In this document: one piece after another, positions 10,876 to 23,742 of the stretch
Numbering within the stretch: the stretch's first letter is position 1
How the letters are laid out: each line of letters starts with the position of its first letter
Source: Phalacrocorax aristotelis
Lineage: Eukaryota > Chordata > Aves > Suliformes > Phalacrocoracidae
Assembly: GCF_949628215.1 (NCBI RefSeq)
Contig: NC_134279.1
Coordinates: forward strand, 53,680,266 to 53,744,265
Direction: 5' to 3'
Length of the DNA: 64,000 bases
Program-made: the position numbers and the translations under genes
Notes under the pieces: model-generated
What the model saw: the letters and a program-made list of their open reading frames with translations, nothing else
Databases searched by the model: none
Told to the model about the DNA's origin: nothing

Positions 10876-13800
10876 AGGACAGTTTTGATCTGCTGTAGCA
10901 AAGCTTTGAAATACAGTGTCTTGCTAAATCATTTATTTCAGTCAAAATTAAAAGCAAATATTTTTTTATTGTCCCATTCGCGGAGCTCCATATTACCCTA
11001 ATGGCACCAGTGTGGCATCCCAGTCATCTGAATTCAGTCAGAATTAATCTGAGATTACAAAAGGTAAATAAAGGCTGATCTAGGTCAGGGAGCATAAAAG
11101 CAGCCATGAGACACCCCTGGATAAGCTGGGTCCCTGGTAAAGTGCAACTGGCCTCTCACAGCCTCTTGTTTGCTGGTTTTGGCTATTTCTCTCTCAGAAA
11201 TCAGAGAAAGACCAAACAAATCAACAACTAGGCCAAGAAGACCTTGAATTAATTCTTTTTCTCCCTCACCAATGCATCATCCAACTTGGGATCTTGTATT
11301 TTAAAGGAAACACCACTAGGGTAGCTGAAATCCTTGGCTAGACCAAGTTCCCACAACCCTGCACGCTAATGCTAGGGTGATTAGGAAAGGACAGGAAGGG
11401 CTCTTGCTGCTGATTGCAGCCCCAGGACAAGTGTCTACAGCAGCCGTTAAAGTCCCCCCTCAGTGGTGAAGGTATTTTCCTCTCTAGGTGTGGTCTCGGG
11501 CAGACCTGGTCCCCTACAGACCTGGTGCCTGGAACCCAGAGGAACGGAGGAGATGCGCATCAACATAGGATCTGTGAGGCATCATAATTTAGAGACAGTT
11601 CCAGGGCAGGCCACAAAAAAGTTGTTTAAAAATACCTCTGCCCTTTCAAGGGTTTTGTGTCACACCCGCCAGAAGCTCAGAGAGCGGAAGCTCACCTTAC
11701 ATTTTAATCAGTCTTTCCCTCACTTAATTTTAATCTGACCCTGAGTAATGCCCCCTAAGAAGATTCATTTAGAAGCAGATTACAGCATCTAATTTGCTAA
11801 TGATGAGACGTCATCCTCAGAATCACAATCTTCCGTCGGGACTTAGTAGACACATCAGGAAATAAGATAAAAATGTCGTGCTCCCCTCGGCATTGTCTGA
11901 CAGCTTGTCCCCAGTCCTGGCTCCAATCTTACCTCGGGTGGGAAGGGCCAAGCCTTGCCATACTAGACCAAAGGAAATAAGCAGGAGAAGCCTGTATAAG
12001 GATACAGTTGGATTGGAGACCTGTGGGGAGGAAATAGATGGTTCATGTAGCTCCCTGCTCCAAGACCAATGGATTCAGGTCAGCATGTAAGTATAGGTCA
12101 CAGCTGGCCCATGCAGCTGGGAAATATGTTATGGAGAGACACTGATTTCATATGTAAAGCTGAGAGATCAAACACTGACAGTTTAAAGGACACCAGGCTT
12201 CATGGTCAGGTGTATGGGAAGGATTTTCTGGGGAAAGTAAAAAGGAATCATAGGACACCCCTGGGGAGTGAAACGGTGGGGAGGCTGGGCCACTCACAAT
12301 GGGGCAAGGAAGGGAGGGAAGGGGCTACAGGGAAATCCTCATGTTTTGCTTAGGAAAGGTGCTTAGATAATAGAGAATATGTCAGAAAATGTAGAGTAAC
12401 CTCTATATTTTCTGGTTATAAAATGGTTTGTGATTGCAACCTGATTCAGCTTAAATTCCATGGAAGACTTAAAAGTTTTTCAGTTTTTAAGGGGTACTTT
12501 TGTGTAATGAAACAAATTCTACCAACCAAGGAAGTAGAAAAGAATGAATGGAAAGAAATGCACTTAAGACAAATGTTCCATAGTATCTTCAACTTTTATC
12601 CCAAGCAAAAGAAAATCTTTCAGAAACGGCTCCAGACTAAGCGAACTGAGTCAGCATCTCAGAAGTCATATTATGAGTAACAGAGAGCTCAGAAGTATTG
12701 CAAAAGGATTTGATCAGCAAAGAAATCTGTGTTCAATAAAAGAAGCATTACCAAAAGTCAAGCTGAGTCAGACCTGCGAAGGATATTAAAAGACACAGCA
12801 AAAGGTTCTCCAGCTGCATGAAAGAAAGAGGAATAGGTAAGGAAGAAAACTGTAACAGTAAAGCAAAGATCAAGAACTAGCTTCCCAAAACTGCCTGGAC
12901 CACACCCTGCACACCCATTCCACATGCAAAGACCGAAGATGTTTGGGGAGTGGGGGTGGCCATCCCATCTCATGGCAGACCCAGCCCATGGGCCACACGG
13001 CCTGCCCTGGCTTCCTGCCAGTCCCCCCCACCATGGGCACTTGGGCAAGGAGGGCACATAGCTTTAAGCAAAGGCTGAAAACCGAATGGGGAACTCCTAC
13101 AGTCAAATCAAAAGGATCAAACAGAAAAAATCTATTTCCTGGGCACCACTGTGGTCCATAGCTCCTAAGGCTGGGGAAGAGGTTTGGAAGGACAATGTGG
13201 GCTATAAATTGAGAAACGGGGGAAGAGCTGCACCTTGCACCTCCTCTCCAGGCTTTCGCTGGTCTGGCATGTAGCAGCCAGGAGCTGCCGCCAGCCTTGC
13301 AGGAACAGGCACCTTTTCTACCTCGGTCTCCCTGGCCCCTCCTCTGAAAAACCTCCTGCTCCAGCAGTGCTCCCGCCAGGATGGACTCCCAGGTGTACCT
13401 GCCTCACACTCGCTCCAGTACGGGGACAGGGCAAAGAGGGATAGGAGAAGGGTTTTTGCAGCCTCCTATTGATCATAGAGGTCTGTAGAAGAGACACAAA
13501 CCCAGCAGTCCTGCAAGAATACATGGCCAGCTGCCCTTGCTAGTGGCTACCTACCCTGCAGACCCAAGTGGTCAAGGACAGTTTTCTGTGGGATGACTGG
13601 GATAAACCCTTTTCTTGTGAGGATTGAGGGAAAGCCCACTCTGAAGAGGGCAATGCTGCAGGGACTGGTATGTCCCTTCTGTGCCATGGGTGACAAAACT
13701 GTCTCCTGCAACCTCCTCTTCTGCATGTCAGAAAAGTCAGGGTGGGACTTGGAGGGAAGGGTTTTTCAGGGTTGTCCAGGGAAGAGGGGGGGGAAATGGA

Positions 13801-16086
13801 GATCTGGGGCTATGTAGGGAGGCCAGAAAGATGCCTTCATGTCAATATTGACGCCTTTTTTTTTAGAGTCAAGAATCTCCTGTTGCTTCCAGTGCTTCAA
13901 GGTGGTGGGTGGAGCCTCTGAGCACAGCAGGGGCACCCCACTAGTGTTTGCTGTGCATCTCATCCATGCTGCGTTGCTGGTCATCTAGCCTAAGGGCTGG
14001 AAATCATAACACAAACATTGCACCATACTCCAGCCTACCTTGTCACTGGACAACCAACAGAAATTTGTTTATTTAAAATGTGTTTATGTGCCATTTTACC
14101 TCAGATAGCAATACAGCAGACTAGGTATTCTCTTAGTTGTCACAGGAACTCTCAAGGATTTACTTGCCTCCCAGAAGATCTCATGATGCTGTAGTTCACA
14201 CACGTACCTGGGACCAATGATGCACAAGTGTTAAAATACACTTGTAACGGAGCTTCTCATTTAATTTCCTTCTCATGCTTCAAAACCCCTTTAGGCACCA
14301 AAGTAACATAAGTAAATGGAAACAGAGGGCTCACATCAAACTGCACTATCGCTCCAGACACAGCCAGTGGACATGCTACAAGAGGTGAGAAAAGCTGACC
14401 CTTGGCAGAGAGGCTCTCCAACAGCCTCTGACAGCAGCTGAGTTGGTGGGTAAGAGGAAACTGGTTTTAAGATGAACTTTTTATGCTTCTGAATGTGATT
14501 GCATGATTGCAAGAAAACCAATCAAATGGTTCAGGTATCCTTTCCTGTTCTGTGTCCTGTTTGCAATCTGTACCAACACCAAATAGTGAGAACTACTAAG
14601 ATCTGCTATTTAGCCCATTACCGCCTGCTGGAGATTTTCCCTGTTTTTCAATAAGCCATGATGACTCTGTTAAGCCAGGAATTTGGACTAGATGCACAGT
14701 GGATTTGATCTGGTTCCTAAACTGTGCTTTAACATGTGCTACAATTTGGTTTTTAACAATTTGTTTCAAGTAAATGGCTTTCCTGTTGAAGAAAGGTGTT
14801 GCATAGGTCTCTATGGAAACTATTGCATGGCCTGGACCTATACTGCACGTAGATAAGAAAACTTGGCTGACCGACATGAAAATAGGTGGGACGGTTTCTA
14901 ATGTGAGAGAAGGAGTTGTCTGTGGAATTTAACAGGAGATTAATAAATATGGTTTGGCTATCGAATATCCATAAGCACTATTAGAAAGGACTTACAAAGA
15001 TCTCAGGTGTTGCTTTAACTTTATATATGGACTACAAGTATTATACAGTACAATTTTGCTATGTAACACAGGTTGTGCATATGCAATAACTGATTACTTA
15101 AACTGAAAGAGAAAAGGAAAATAAAACTTATTTTAGCTATAATTTAGCAAATAAAAATGGCATTTCATATAATAAACTTCAGGACTGCATTACTGAAAAA
15201 AGACCTCTAAAAATATCACGCTTATATTTCACCAAAATAATAAATGTGGCTCAATATGTTATTTTTCATACTCAGGAAATTCCTCATGGGTTTGCGTGAT
15301 GACACATGGATGCCTGATCAGTTGGTCTGTAGCAAATTTAGCTATAACACATTCACCTCTACTCACAGAGATATTTCAGTTCTACAGTCTAACGGAAGAA
15401 ATACAAAGTTGGGCAGCATATCAGATTTAGAAATCTGCACTACTTCTGTCTAAAGAAAGACATGAGCTCTTCAATATTAATTTTTGTGACTTCCTTTTGG
15501 AGGAAGAAGAATGTTGTGTAACAGGATTTGAGTAAACTGGAAATGGGCTTAAGGAAACAAGAGAGATGAGTTGGGGCAAAAGGAGAAATTCTCCTCTATT
15601 GACATTAATTGAGATGGACTTGACTAGCAGGAACTGAACAAAATTTACATGTAATTGCTAGTAGCTGATAGCCATCTGCCTTAAGGGAAGGACATTCAAA
15701 AGGTAGTGCTGAAGAATTTCCAGGAAGATACAAGCACAACATTACATACTTATGTTCAAATCACTTTGAGTTCATACAACAGCATTTAAGGTGCAAAGAA
15801 GAACTAGTCTAACCCTCCAGAGATATAGAAGTATCCAGTGCCTCTTTCTCAAATAATTGTAGGCTAACAAGGATCAGTTTTGATTACCTGGCCTGGTGTC
15901 TTGTCAAACCTACCAGACAAAACTACTAGACATTTTCAAGTCAGTTCTTGTTTCAATTAGAGCATACCTTTCAGAAAATAGTTACTCTTGATTAAAAATA
16001 AAAATCTTATTATTGATTTCACCAATCATCTGACAAGGTTTTCTAGTGTTTAATTATTTTAATCTTTAAAAATTTGCACATTTCAG

Positions 16087-16308
16087 GACTTACCAAGTTG
16101 ATCATTGATTTCCTGCCACTGGATCTTATTACATGTTTATCTACTAATTTGAAGCCTGCTGATGAATGTCAAAAGCCACATTCATCTTTTGCTAGTGCCG
16201 CATTTCCCAGTGGCCATGTACAAATTGCCAGAAGTTGCCCAGAATCAGCTCTGGTTCACAGTAAAGTCCCAACAATACTTTCTGCAAAGCCTCTCCTACC
16301 TTGTCTTG
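16087..16308 (+). other. Candidate symmetric exon, phase 1-1
   Basis: A 222-base open stretch lies between acceptor ttgcacatttcag (ending 16086) and donor CTTG|GTAGGT (GT at 16309-16310). It starts and ends in phase 1. The encoded peptide has no recognised domain; an early part reads TKLIIDFLPLDLITCL. The pyrimidine tract is weak, and 74 open codons are not rare in a window of this size. It is compatible in phase with the candidate exon ending at 3959, but that is the only link. Confidence 0.15.
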
Positions 16309-18970
16309 GTAGGTTTAAGTGACCCGTAAGTAACAGCATGGAGCATAACTTTATCTGCACCTCTGGGGCAGTGAGGCACTAGCTTCAAATCCCCACCCTG
16401 TTTTGGGTCAGAGGTGTGTGTCCACATCTCCCACACTAACCACAAGCAAAGGGTGGCTGGAGCAGGCTTTGCTCAGCCTCTTCCATTGAAGGGACTGTAA
16501 TTTGACACAGAGGGATGTGCAGCCCTGTGGTGAGGGTGCAACCCCTGGCGAGGAAGCTGGCTCTGGTCCTAACGTCAAGGATGCAATAAGTGCAGTTCCC
16601 ACAATGGCTCAGGGATGCGCGTGCCAAACCTTGCAGCTGCAACTGTCTTTTCACATGTACTGTGACACTGAGGCAAGCAGTGGGTGGTTTAGCTCCTAGG
16701 TCCTCTTGGCAGTAGCCCTGGAGGGCCCCAGCAATCACTGAAATACATGATCAGGTGAAAAATTGCTAAGGCAGGAGAGCAAAAGGAAGGTACTAAACAC
16801 CATGTACAGTAGCTTTAAAGAGCTCAGTTCCCCTTTAAGCTCCTAAAGGGGAGCCTGATGAAAGCCACAAGTAAATGTTACTCCAGCACTGTCATTTTTT
16901 AAAAGCAAGAAGCAGCATGAATTTTCCCAGCATCAATCTGGGGTGTGCCTGTCTGCCTCTCACTAATGCACATTTACGGGTGGTGTAAATGGCCCTGACA
17001 CCCTGTGAAGTCTCCAGCTCTCCCACATCCCAGTGTGCTAATATCAGTCAGACATATCGCCCGTCCTTGCAAAGGTCTGGAGGGCCACTCCAAGGCTGCC
17101 ATCACAGTCTAAGAGCACGATGGGCTGTGGAAAAGTTTGGACCCTTGTTCTGGGTCTCAGGAAAAGCCTGGGATTTGGTCAGTCATTACAACACTGAGCA
17201 TTGGGAAGCTTCAGTCTCTGTATGGATTTAGCTCCTTGTTAATTCAATATTAAATTTGCTACAGGAAATGTGCCTCTGGAGTAAACACTGTGTGCCTTTG
17301 GCCAAGCCAGCTCTGTAACATTATAAAGAAAACAGAAATCTAACAAATAGTCTTTTCTCAACATGTGGCATAAAATCTTTCTTCACACATGCAACAAAAA
17401 TCCTTAAAGCAATTTAGTCAGGAACAACAAGGGAAGGGGTGGACACTGGCAGGAACAGTGACGAATGTGCAGGAATGGTAGGGGAGACAGGAAGAAGAGG
17501 AGATACAGGGACCCTCTGGTCATTAGGCTATATTGCCCTCCTGGACATGGAATTGAATCTTTTCCTGCCTCAGAGGTGTGCACATGGCAGAAAAAATCCT
17601 TCACCTTAATGTAAAAGCAGAAAGAGGATAGAGGATTTGCATGGATCTAAAAAGGTCCCAACCCCACTGGTAAGAGTCAATACTGAGTCACATTATGGAA
17701 TTAATTTTTTTCTGTGGTTTGTCTGGAATTCTTTTGAGTGAGAACAGGAAATGGCTTGCTTTCTTTAAAATACCACATTACAAAAAAGTGAAGAAATTAG
17801 GAAATGGGAAAATTAAGAGTTCCTGTACAGCCTTCATTTGATCTCCTTTATGCACATACTTTATAGCTTGGTCTCTACAACCCTTTATTTTCACCCCACG
17901 GGGCCTGTTTCATTCACTGAAGATACTGGAAAGACATATTGTGGAGGAGACAGTGGTTTACAGACAAAAAAGACAGGCTTATAGTTGAGGCAGTTGAATG
18001 TTGGCCTAGAGGACTGGGGGCTGAGTCTACAAAGGATTTAAGCCTTGTACATACTAACCTTTTCCATGCCCCTGGACCTGACACTTGCGGCATCTCAGGG
18101 TTCACCCAGAGCCTTGCAGAAAATCTTAGTACACCGCGCTGGTGGCAGTGGGGACAAGACAGGAGCACCCATCCCAGGCAGGATCTCCTGCTTCAACAGG
18201 AGCAGGCACTTCGGCTTCCTCCTCTCTGCTTATTCATTGCTGCTGCTAAGACAGTGCACCCCACCATCTCCAGTTTCCCTGAGACTCACCCTGCCTTTTA
18301 AATGTAAGCACATTTTGGACTTAAGGCTAGGCTTTTAGGACTAATCATTAATATTAGAAACAGAGAGTCCAGGATCAAATCAGAGGTAAAACACAGTACT
18401 GTTCTGCACCCAAAAACACTCAGTCTGTGCCATTTCATAGTGTGTCACCACAAAGTCCTCCAACATGGACTGCAGTCCTCCGGGCTGCAGAGATGGGAAG
18501 TGAGCATTCCCACAGCCATCCATCTCCTGTCCTGCCCTCTCCCTGCCTAGCTCCTCTCACCTGAATCATTTATCTCCATCCTAGCTCTTATGTTGCTCTA
18601 TTTTGTCTTCCCACTCTTAATTTGCTTACACTGCAAATGTAAACTTAATGACTTGAACTTTATCATCCCCTTTATTAGCACCCCTCTCTAGGAGAGTCTA
18701 GGTGACATAACACACCTTTTGAAGCCTTTATTAAGTTGCAACAGCATGCAGCATGCAACTGTGAAACATATTAATAGGACAAGCCTTCTGTTAGTCTATG
18801 AAATGCAGTGTATTCTCAGCGAGACCCATATGGACCCAACACAGGTGCACCATCAAGGTGTTTTGTCCACAGTACCTGTCCCTGTTTTCACTTTAAAGAT
18901 TTTGACAGCACAGCTACCACAGTACACTGGGAATTGAGGTAATTTTTTTAGGGAGAGGCACTGTAAAGTT

Positions 18971-19016
18971 GTATTCATTAGTATTCATTAATAATTTTCC
19001 ATGAGGAAATTAATAA
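18971..19016. repeat. Tandem decamer plus AT-rich imperfect inverted repeat
   Basis: GTATTCATTA occurs twice in perfect tandem (18971-18990). The second copy runs into an imperfect inverted repeat, ATTAATAATTTTCC / GGAAATTAATAAT (18986-19016), centred on ATGA. The block is rich in TAAT and ATTA cores. It could be a homeodomain-bound element or simple AT-rich sequence. Confidence 0.4.
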
Positions 19017-21884
19017 TTTCATATTCGCTGCAGAGTCTGAAAGGTACACAGTAATTAAAAGACGGAAAGGTTTGCATACGTAGCTACCTTTGGAAGACTG
19101 AATGCAACGTGGGTTTTGTAAGAAAAATTATCTGCTATCCTAAGGACTGTGTCAAGATGCATACTTGTGAGAAGACATGTCAAGACTGCCTGAGGCACCT
19201 TCTTTCAGTCATTTTCTGTTCTGTATTTGATTACACAACCATATCGTTCCTGTAACTTAGAAGTAGCGTTGAACGGATTCTAAAACACTTATTTCCAAGA
19301 AAGGAACATTTAGAGAGATTCAGGTGCCTAAATATAAGAAGAGCTGTCTAATGTCATTTTAGATGCTCTGAGAAGCCCGTCTGGCTTGCAGCTGCTGCTC
19401 CAGCAGGGCACAAATCCTGCCGTAAATCCTGTGTCAAAACTGCCAACACATTTAGATGACTCCAGCAACTGCTGCCATCTCCAACGGCATTACTTTTAGG
19501 TACCTGAATTTCCCCATTTAAATTACATTTGAACACTGAAAACAAAGAGTCATCAGATAAACTCAGATATAACTTCAGCCAGGATTTCCTAGCCACAGTG
19601 CTCAACTACTCTTATTTCTCTATTTCAGTCATTCCTGATTACTTTCAAGTTTATTGCCTCTTGGGGTCTCCAGGCAAGTTTGACGAAATGGGTGACAAAT
19701 CAGTAGCAGCTTGAAGCAGCGTAGTCTGAAGGAATACTTGTCTCCACTCAGAAACTGGCAGACATGGCGTTTCCACTCAGCCCATTAATCCTCCTGTAGC
19801 AGGGGGTTAAAGCTATAAGCGTGCAAGTGCTGCCTTTTCTCACCCTGTTTGCTGGTTTATGCTGGTTTGAGGATTGGATTTTTTCCAGAAATTCATCTCT
19901 GAAGTAGGCATGACTTGCAGTGACAGAGAAGAGAAAATGTTTCTGTAGCCTTAGGACATGAATAGGAACAGGCAGAAGAGATGACAGGACTTGCTAAGGT
20001 TACACAGGTACCTGCTGTCTTTAACAGAGTGCAAAGAAGCCTATGTGTATACTGCAAGAATATTGCAAGCTCAAAAAATATATGTTGTCAGAAGATTTAA
20101 GGTCTCTTAATGGATTTCCTTAAGCTTGTATATGTTCTGCAATGTCTATTTTAACAGTATTTTCTGGCTGCAGAAATAACCTTTGGCATACCTTCTTCAG
20201 CTTCTTTGCAGATAGGACTACGCTAAACAATTTTCCCACTTGATTTCAATGGAATTAAGACCCCTTTCTGCATTTGGCCTCCAAACCCTGTTTATATTAG
20301 AAAATGTTGAATATGGTTTTATAAGAGCAGTATATCTTCCTTGCTGTGGGTCAGCTTACGTTCAGAAAAGAGGTTTTGTGCCAGTTCAGGTTGTATTTTT
20401 TTGCCATTCAGAAAAAACTGTAGTAGCAAAAGGACTGTTTTAATGTAGGCTTAGATCTACAACAGAGTTTTCAGCACTATGCATAAGTTAGGATATGATC
20501 TTTTTTTTCATGTTGCTATCTGACATCCATGCAGGCAATGTCTTGTAAGTGCAGCTTAGACCAAACAAGGTGAACTTTGCTCAGCTCAGTAAAACCATCA
20601 GTAGCAACAGGTATGAAAGAAATATATTTACTGCTGCTAGACATCAGAAAGCTGGTGACACAAGCTGAGCTATTCCAGATGCTTACCTGGAGGTACATTC
20701 AAGCTACTCTGACCATCACTACCTTGTGAAAATCAGTTTTACTTAAGGTGTCTCTGTGTGGATACTCCAATGGAGAGACAGCCCACCTTTCCAACCACTT
20801 CATGAAATATGGGTCAAATATATCTTAGAGCAAGAAATACTATGTTCTGACAGTTCACTGTTTTTAAAAATGTGTTGTATATAAATACGTTTACATACTG
20901 TGAGTAACAATGATATTTTCTTCCTCCCATGTCCTGGATGACTTGTGCATTTAGAACATGGGATCCTCCGAGTAGGGTCAATCTTGTATTTTTTTTTGTG
21001 CAGAGTGACCTTTAAGTTTAGCTGTTAGATTACACCCCTACGTAAACCACACTGCAGATAAGAACATCAGTGTAAACACAACAGATAATCCTGCTGTGTA
21101 GGAACTGTGATCTCCCCTTCCCTGTCTCAAAAGCACAGTGCAGAGCTCAGCACATGTAGGCACCAAAGCTGAAAAAGAAAAAAAAAAAAGCTAAGTTCTG
21201 AACTAGTTCTGTTAAAATTTTTTATTTGTGGTTGCCATGGTAATTGTACACTTAACAAGGTAAGTTATAGTCTGGAAAGTTATGTTGCAGGTGAAAAAGG
21301 CAGAATCTCAAAGTCACAGAATATGGTGCCAGAGACATAAGTGCAAAGATCGAATTCTTTTTATTCCTTTGTTCTGTGATATGTTTTTACACTAGCTTTA
21401 TAAGCTCTCCATTAAGAATATCAAACCCTGTTAGCTTTCTTTCCTTTGCCTGTCATTGTAGGGTTGCTGCTGGAGCTCAGAAATTAGGGAAAGGTCTTCA
21501 GAGCCCCATTGACCTCCTTCCTAGTCCGGATGGCAGGAGGACGACAGGAGAAACAACTCTGCTGCTCTGGCTGCCCTCACAGAACCTCCTGTGACTTCTA
21601 AGAAACTTCGCTCTGCTGCATGAAACTTAGGTTATTCCGAGAAATGATAGAAAAAGATAATTTTTTATATCTGCATCAGATAGTGTTATTTGTATATCCA
21701 TTATCTGGCATGTTTTTCCCTGTTGCTTTGTGTGGGTCTTTCACACAACAAAAAAGGGAGCTGAAAAAAACTTTAAAGAAAGGAAAATACAGAGCCTCAT
21801 AATTTAACAGAGGGATTCAAAAGGAGGTGAGAAGCCAACAATCCTAAAATCTGTTTTAGTCTCCCTACTGCTTTCATGACACAG

Positions 21885-22364
21885 TGTTGTGGTTTAACCC
21901 AGCAGGCAGGTAAACACCACACAACCCTTCACTCACTCCAGTCCCCCAGTGCGATGTGGGAGACAATTTGGGCTGAGATAACAACAGCTTAATAGGCCAG
22001 AAAAGGAAGGGAAAATAAGAGTAAGAATTAGAATGAGAAACGAATATACAAAACAAGTGATCCAATACTCACCACCTGCCAACCAACACCCAGCCAGTTC
22101 ACAAGCAGTGGTTGCCACCCCCCAGCCAACTTCCCCCAGTTCATATACTGAGCATGATGTCATATGGTACGGAATATCCCTTTGGCCAGTTTGGGTCTCA
22201 CTGGCAGGGCATGAGAAGCTGAAAAGTCCTTGACTAGTGCAAGCACTGCTCAGCAACAACTAAAACATCAGTGTATTATTAACATTATTCTCATACTAAA
22301 TCAAAACCACAGCATTATACCAGCTACTAGGAAAAATATCTCTATCCCAGCCAAAACCGGGACA
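21885..22364 (-). repeat. 3' LTR of the provirus
   Basis: This 480-base LTR matches the 5' LTR along its length but lacks two short segments: about 35 bases between the promoter block and the upstream region, and about 20 bases near the U5 end. Its CRE is mutated to TGATGTCA (22155-22162), and its polyadenylation position reads TATTAAG on the minus strand in place of AATAAA. Its ends are TGTTG...GGGACA on the plus strand. Confidence 0.92.
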
Positions 22365-22799
22365 GTGTCCACCCCTTATTCTATACCATCTATGTCATGG
22401 CCAGGTCTCACACTTTCCGATACATACCAATTAATCACTGCCACTTTTCCTGTCTTTTAATACACACACAAAGATATCATTCCCTTAGTCTACGGGCCAT
22501 GCCTTTAAAATGTTTTTTGAGTTCATTTAGTCCATGACTTTGGGCTGCATCTGTCATAACAGTCCTTCAGGGCAGGAAAGGTGGTGTGTGGTATCAGGTT
22601 GCTGCATGCTGAAGCCAGTCTGGTTCCAACACCGCTGTGCTTGCCTGGTTTTATCGTTGCTGCACTTTGCTCAATTTCATCAAAGTTCATTCTTCATTAA
22701 TCTAGGTGATTCTTACTGTAATACCATTAATATGGCATATAGCAACCATAGAAGTGATGATATACAGTATTATATAGCAATTAACATTATACAATTTAA
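22365..22799 (-). other. Provirus 3' untranslated stretch with weak polypurine tract
   Basis: This lies between the integrase end and the 3' LTR. No envelope-like reading frame is seen. The minus strand reads AGAATAAGGGGTGGA (22368-22382) just before the LTR, a purine-rich run interrupted by T that is the likely polypurine tract priming plus-strand synthesis. Confidence 0.5.
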
Positions 22800-23706
22800 T
22801 TCATTGGCTATTCTCAAATAAAATCAAATCCCCTTGAAGTACATACTGGATTTTCCCACCCTGCCACATCACCTACCAAGTGCACCCAAGTTGTTGAGAA
22901 AAAACAATCCAACAAATGGGTTTGCCTTTGCTAGAGGCAGGAATAACCCAGACTGTCTTCTCCAGCATATTGTTACATGCACTACAGGGACTTTATTCCC
23001 TTCTACAGTAAATAACATTTTGACTGGGCAGGGCCAGCTTGATTGACAGATCCTCTAGTGTTGACTAACCAGGTGGCCTTTGCAAAATGTGTATCCCAAT
23101 GTTTGAACATCCCACACCCCATTGCTCTCAGTGGAGTCTTTAACAGTCCATTGTACTGTTCAATTTTCCCAGGGGCTGGTGTGTGATAGGGATGTGATAC
23201 ACCCACTCAAAGCCGTGCTCTTTGGCCCAGGTGTCTATGAGGTTGTTTCAGAAATGAGTCCCATTGTCTGACTCAATTCTCTCTGGGGTGCCATGTCACC
23301 ACAGGACTTGCTTTTCAAGGCCTAGGACAGTGTTCCAGGCAGTTGCATGGGGCAGGGGATATGTTTCCAGCCATCCAGTGGTTGCTTCCACCATTGTAAG
23401 CACGTGGCGCTTCCCTTGGCGGGTTTGTGGGAGTGTGATACAATCAATCTGCCAGGCCTCCCCATATTTATATTTCAGCCATCATCCTCCATACCACAGA
23501 GGCTTTACCCTCTTCACTTGCTTGATTGCAGCACATGTTTCACATTCATGGATAACCTGCACAATAGCGTCCATGGTCAAGTCCACCCCTTGATCACGAG
23601 CCCACCTGTATGTTGCATCTCTCCCTTGATGGCCTGAGATGTCACGGGCCCACCGAGCTAGAAATAGTTCACCCTTATGTTGCCTGTCCAGACCCACCTG
23701 AGCCAC
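22800..23706 (-). pseudogene. Retroviral integrase remnant, zinc-finger His lost
   Basis: Integrase inserts viral DNA into the host. The N-terminal zinc domain is in 23482-23706: GHQG carries the second His and CETC the two Cys, but the position of the first His is Arg (WARDISGHQG). An in-frame stop follows WYGG. The core keeps all three catalytic acids: Asp in QIDCI (23443-23445), Asp in ESDNG (23266-23268) and Glu in GKIEQYNG (23159-23161). The first two share a frame and the Glu is in another. C-terminal sequence fades out near 22800. No env follows. Confidence 0.85.
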
Positions 23707-23742
23707 TTCAATCTTGGCAGCCTGATCTACCTGCTGGTTGTT

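Larger units (their letters stand above)
7761..21884. other. Long unique non-coding stretch with conserved-looking islands
   Basis: No transposon or recognisable gene is visible. Islands at about 9890-10180, 10830-11080, 11750-11880 and 18960-19060 are rich in TAAT cores and palindromes and look like vertebrate conserved non-coding elements; conservation cannot be tested here. A candidate exon lies at 16087-16308. Simple tracts include T-runs near 7937 and A-runs near 21178. Otherwise I see nothing in this interval. Confidence 0.45.

Noticed and set aside
22400..22830. Possible env between integrase and 3' LTR
   Set aside because: Only about 0.4 kb, no signal peptide, cleavage site or membrane-anchor frame.
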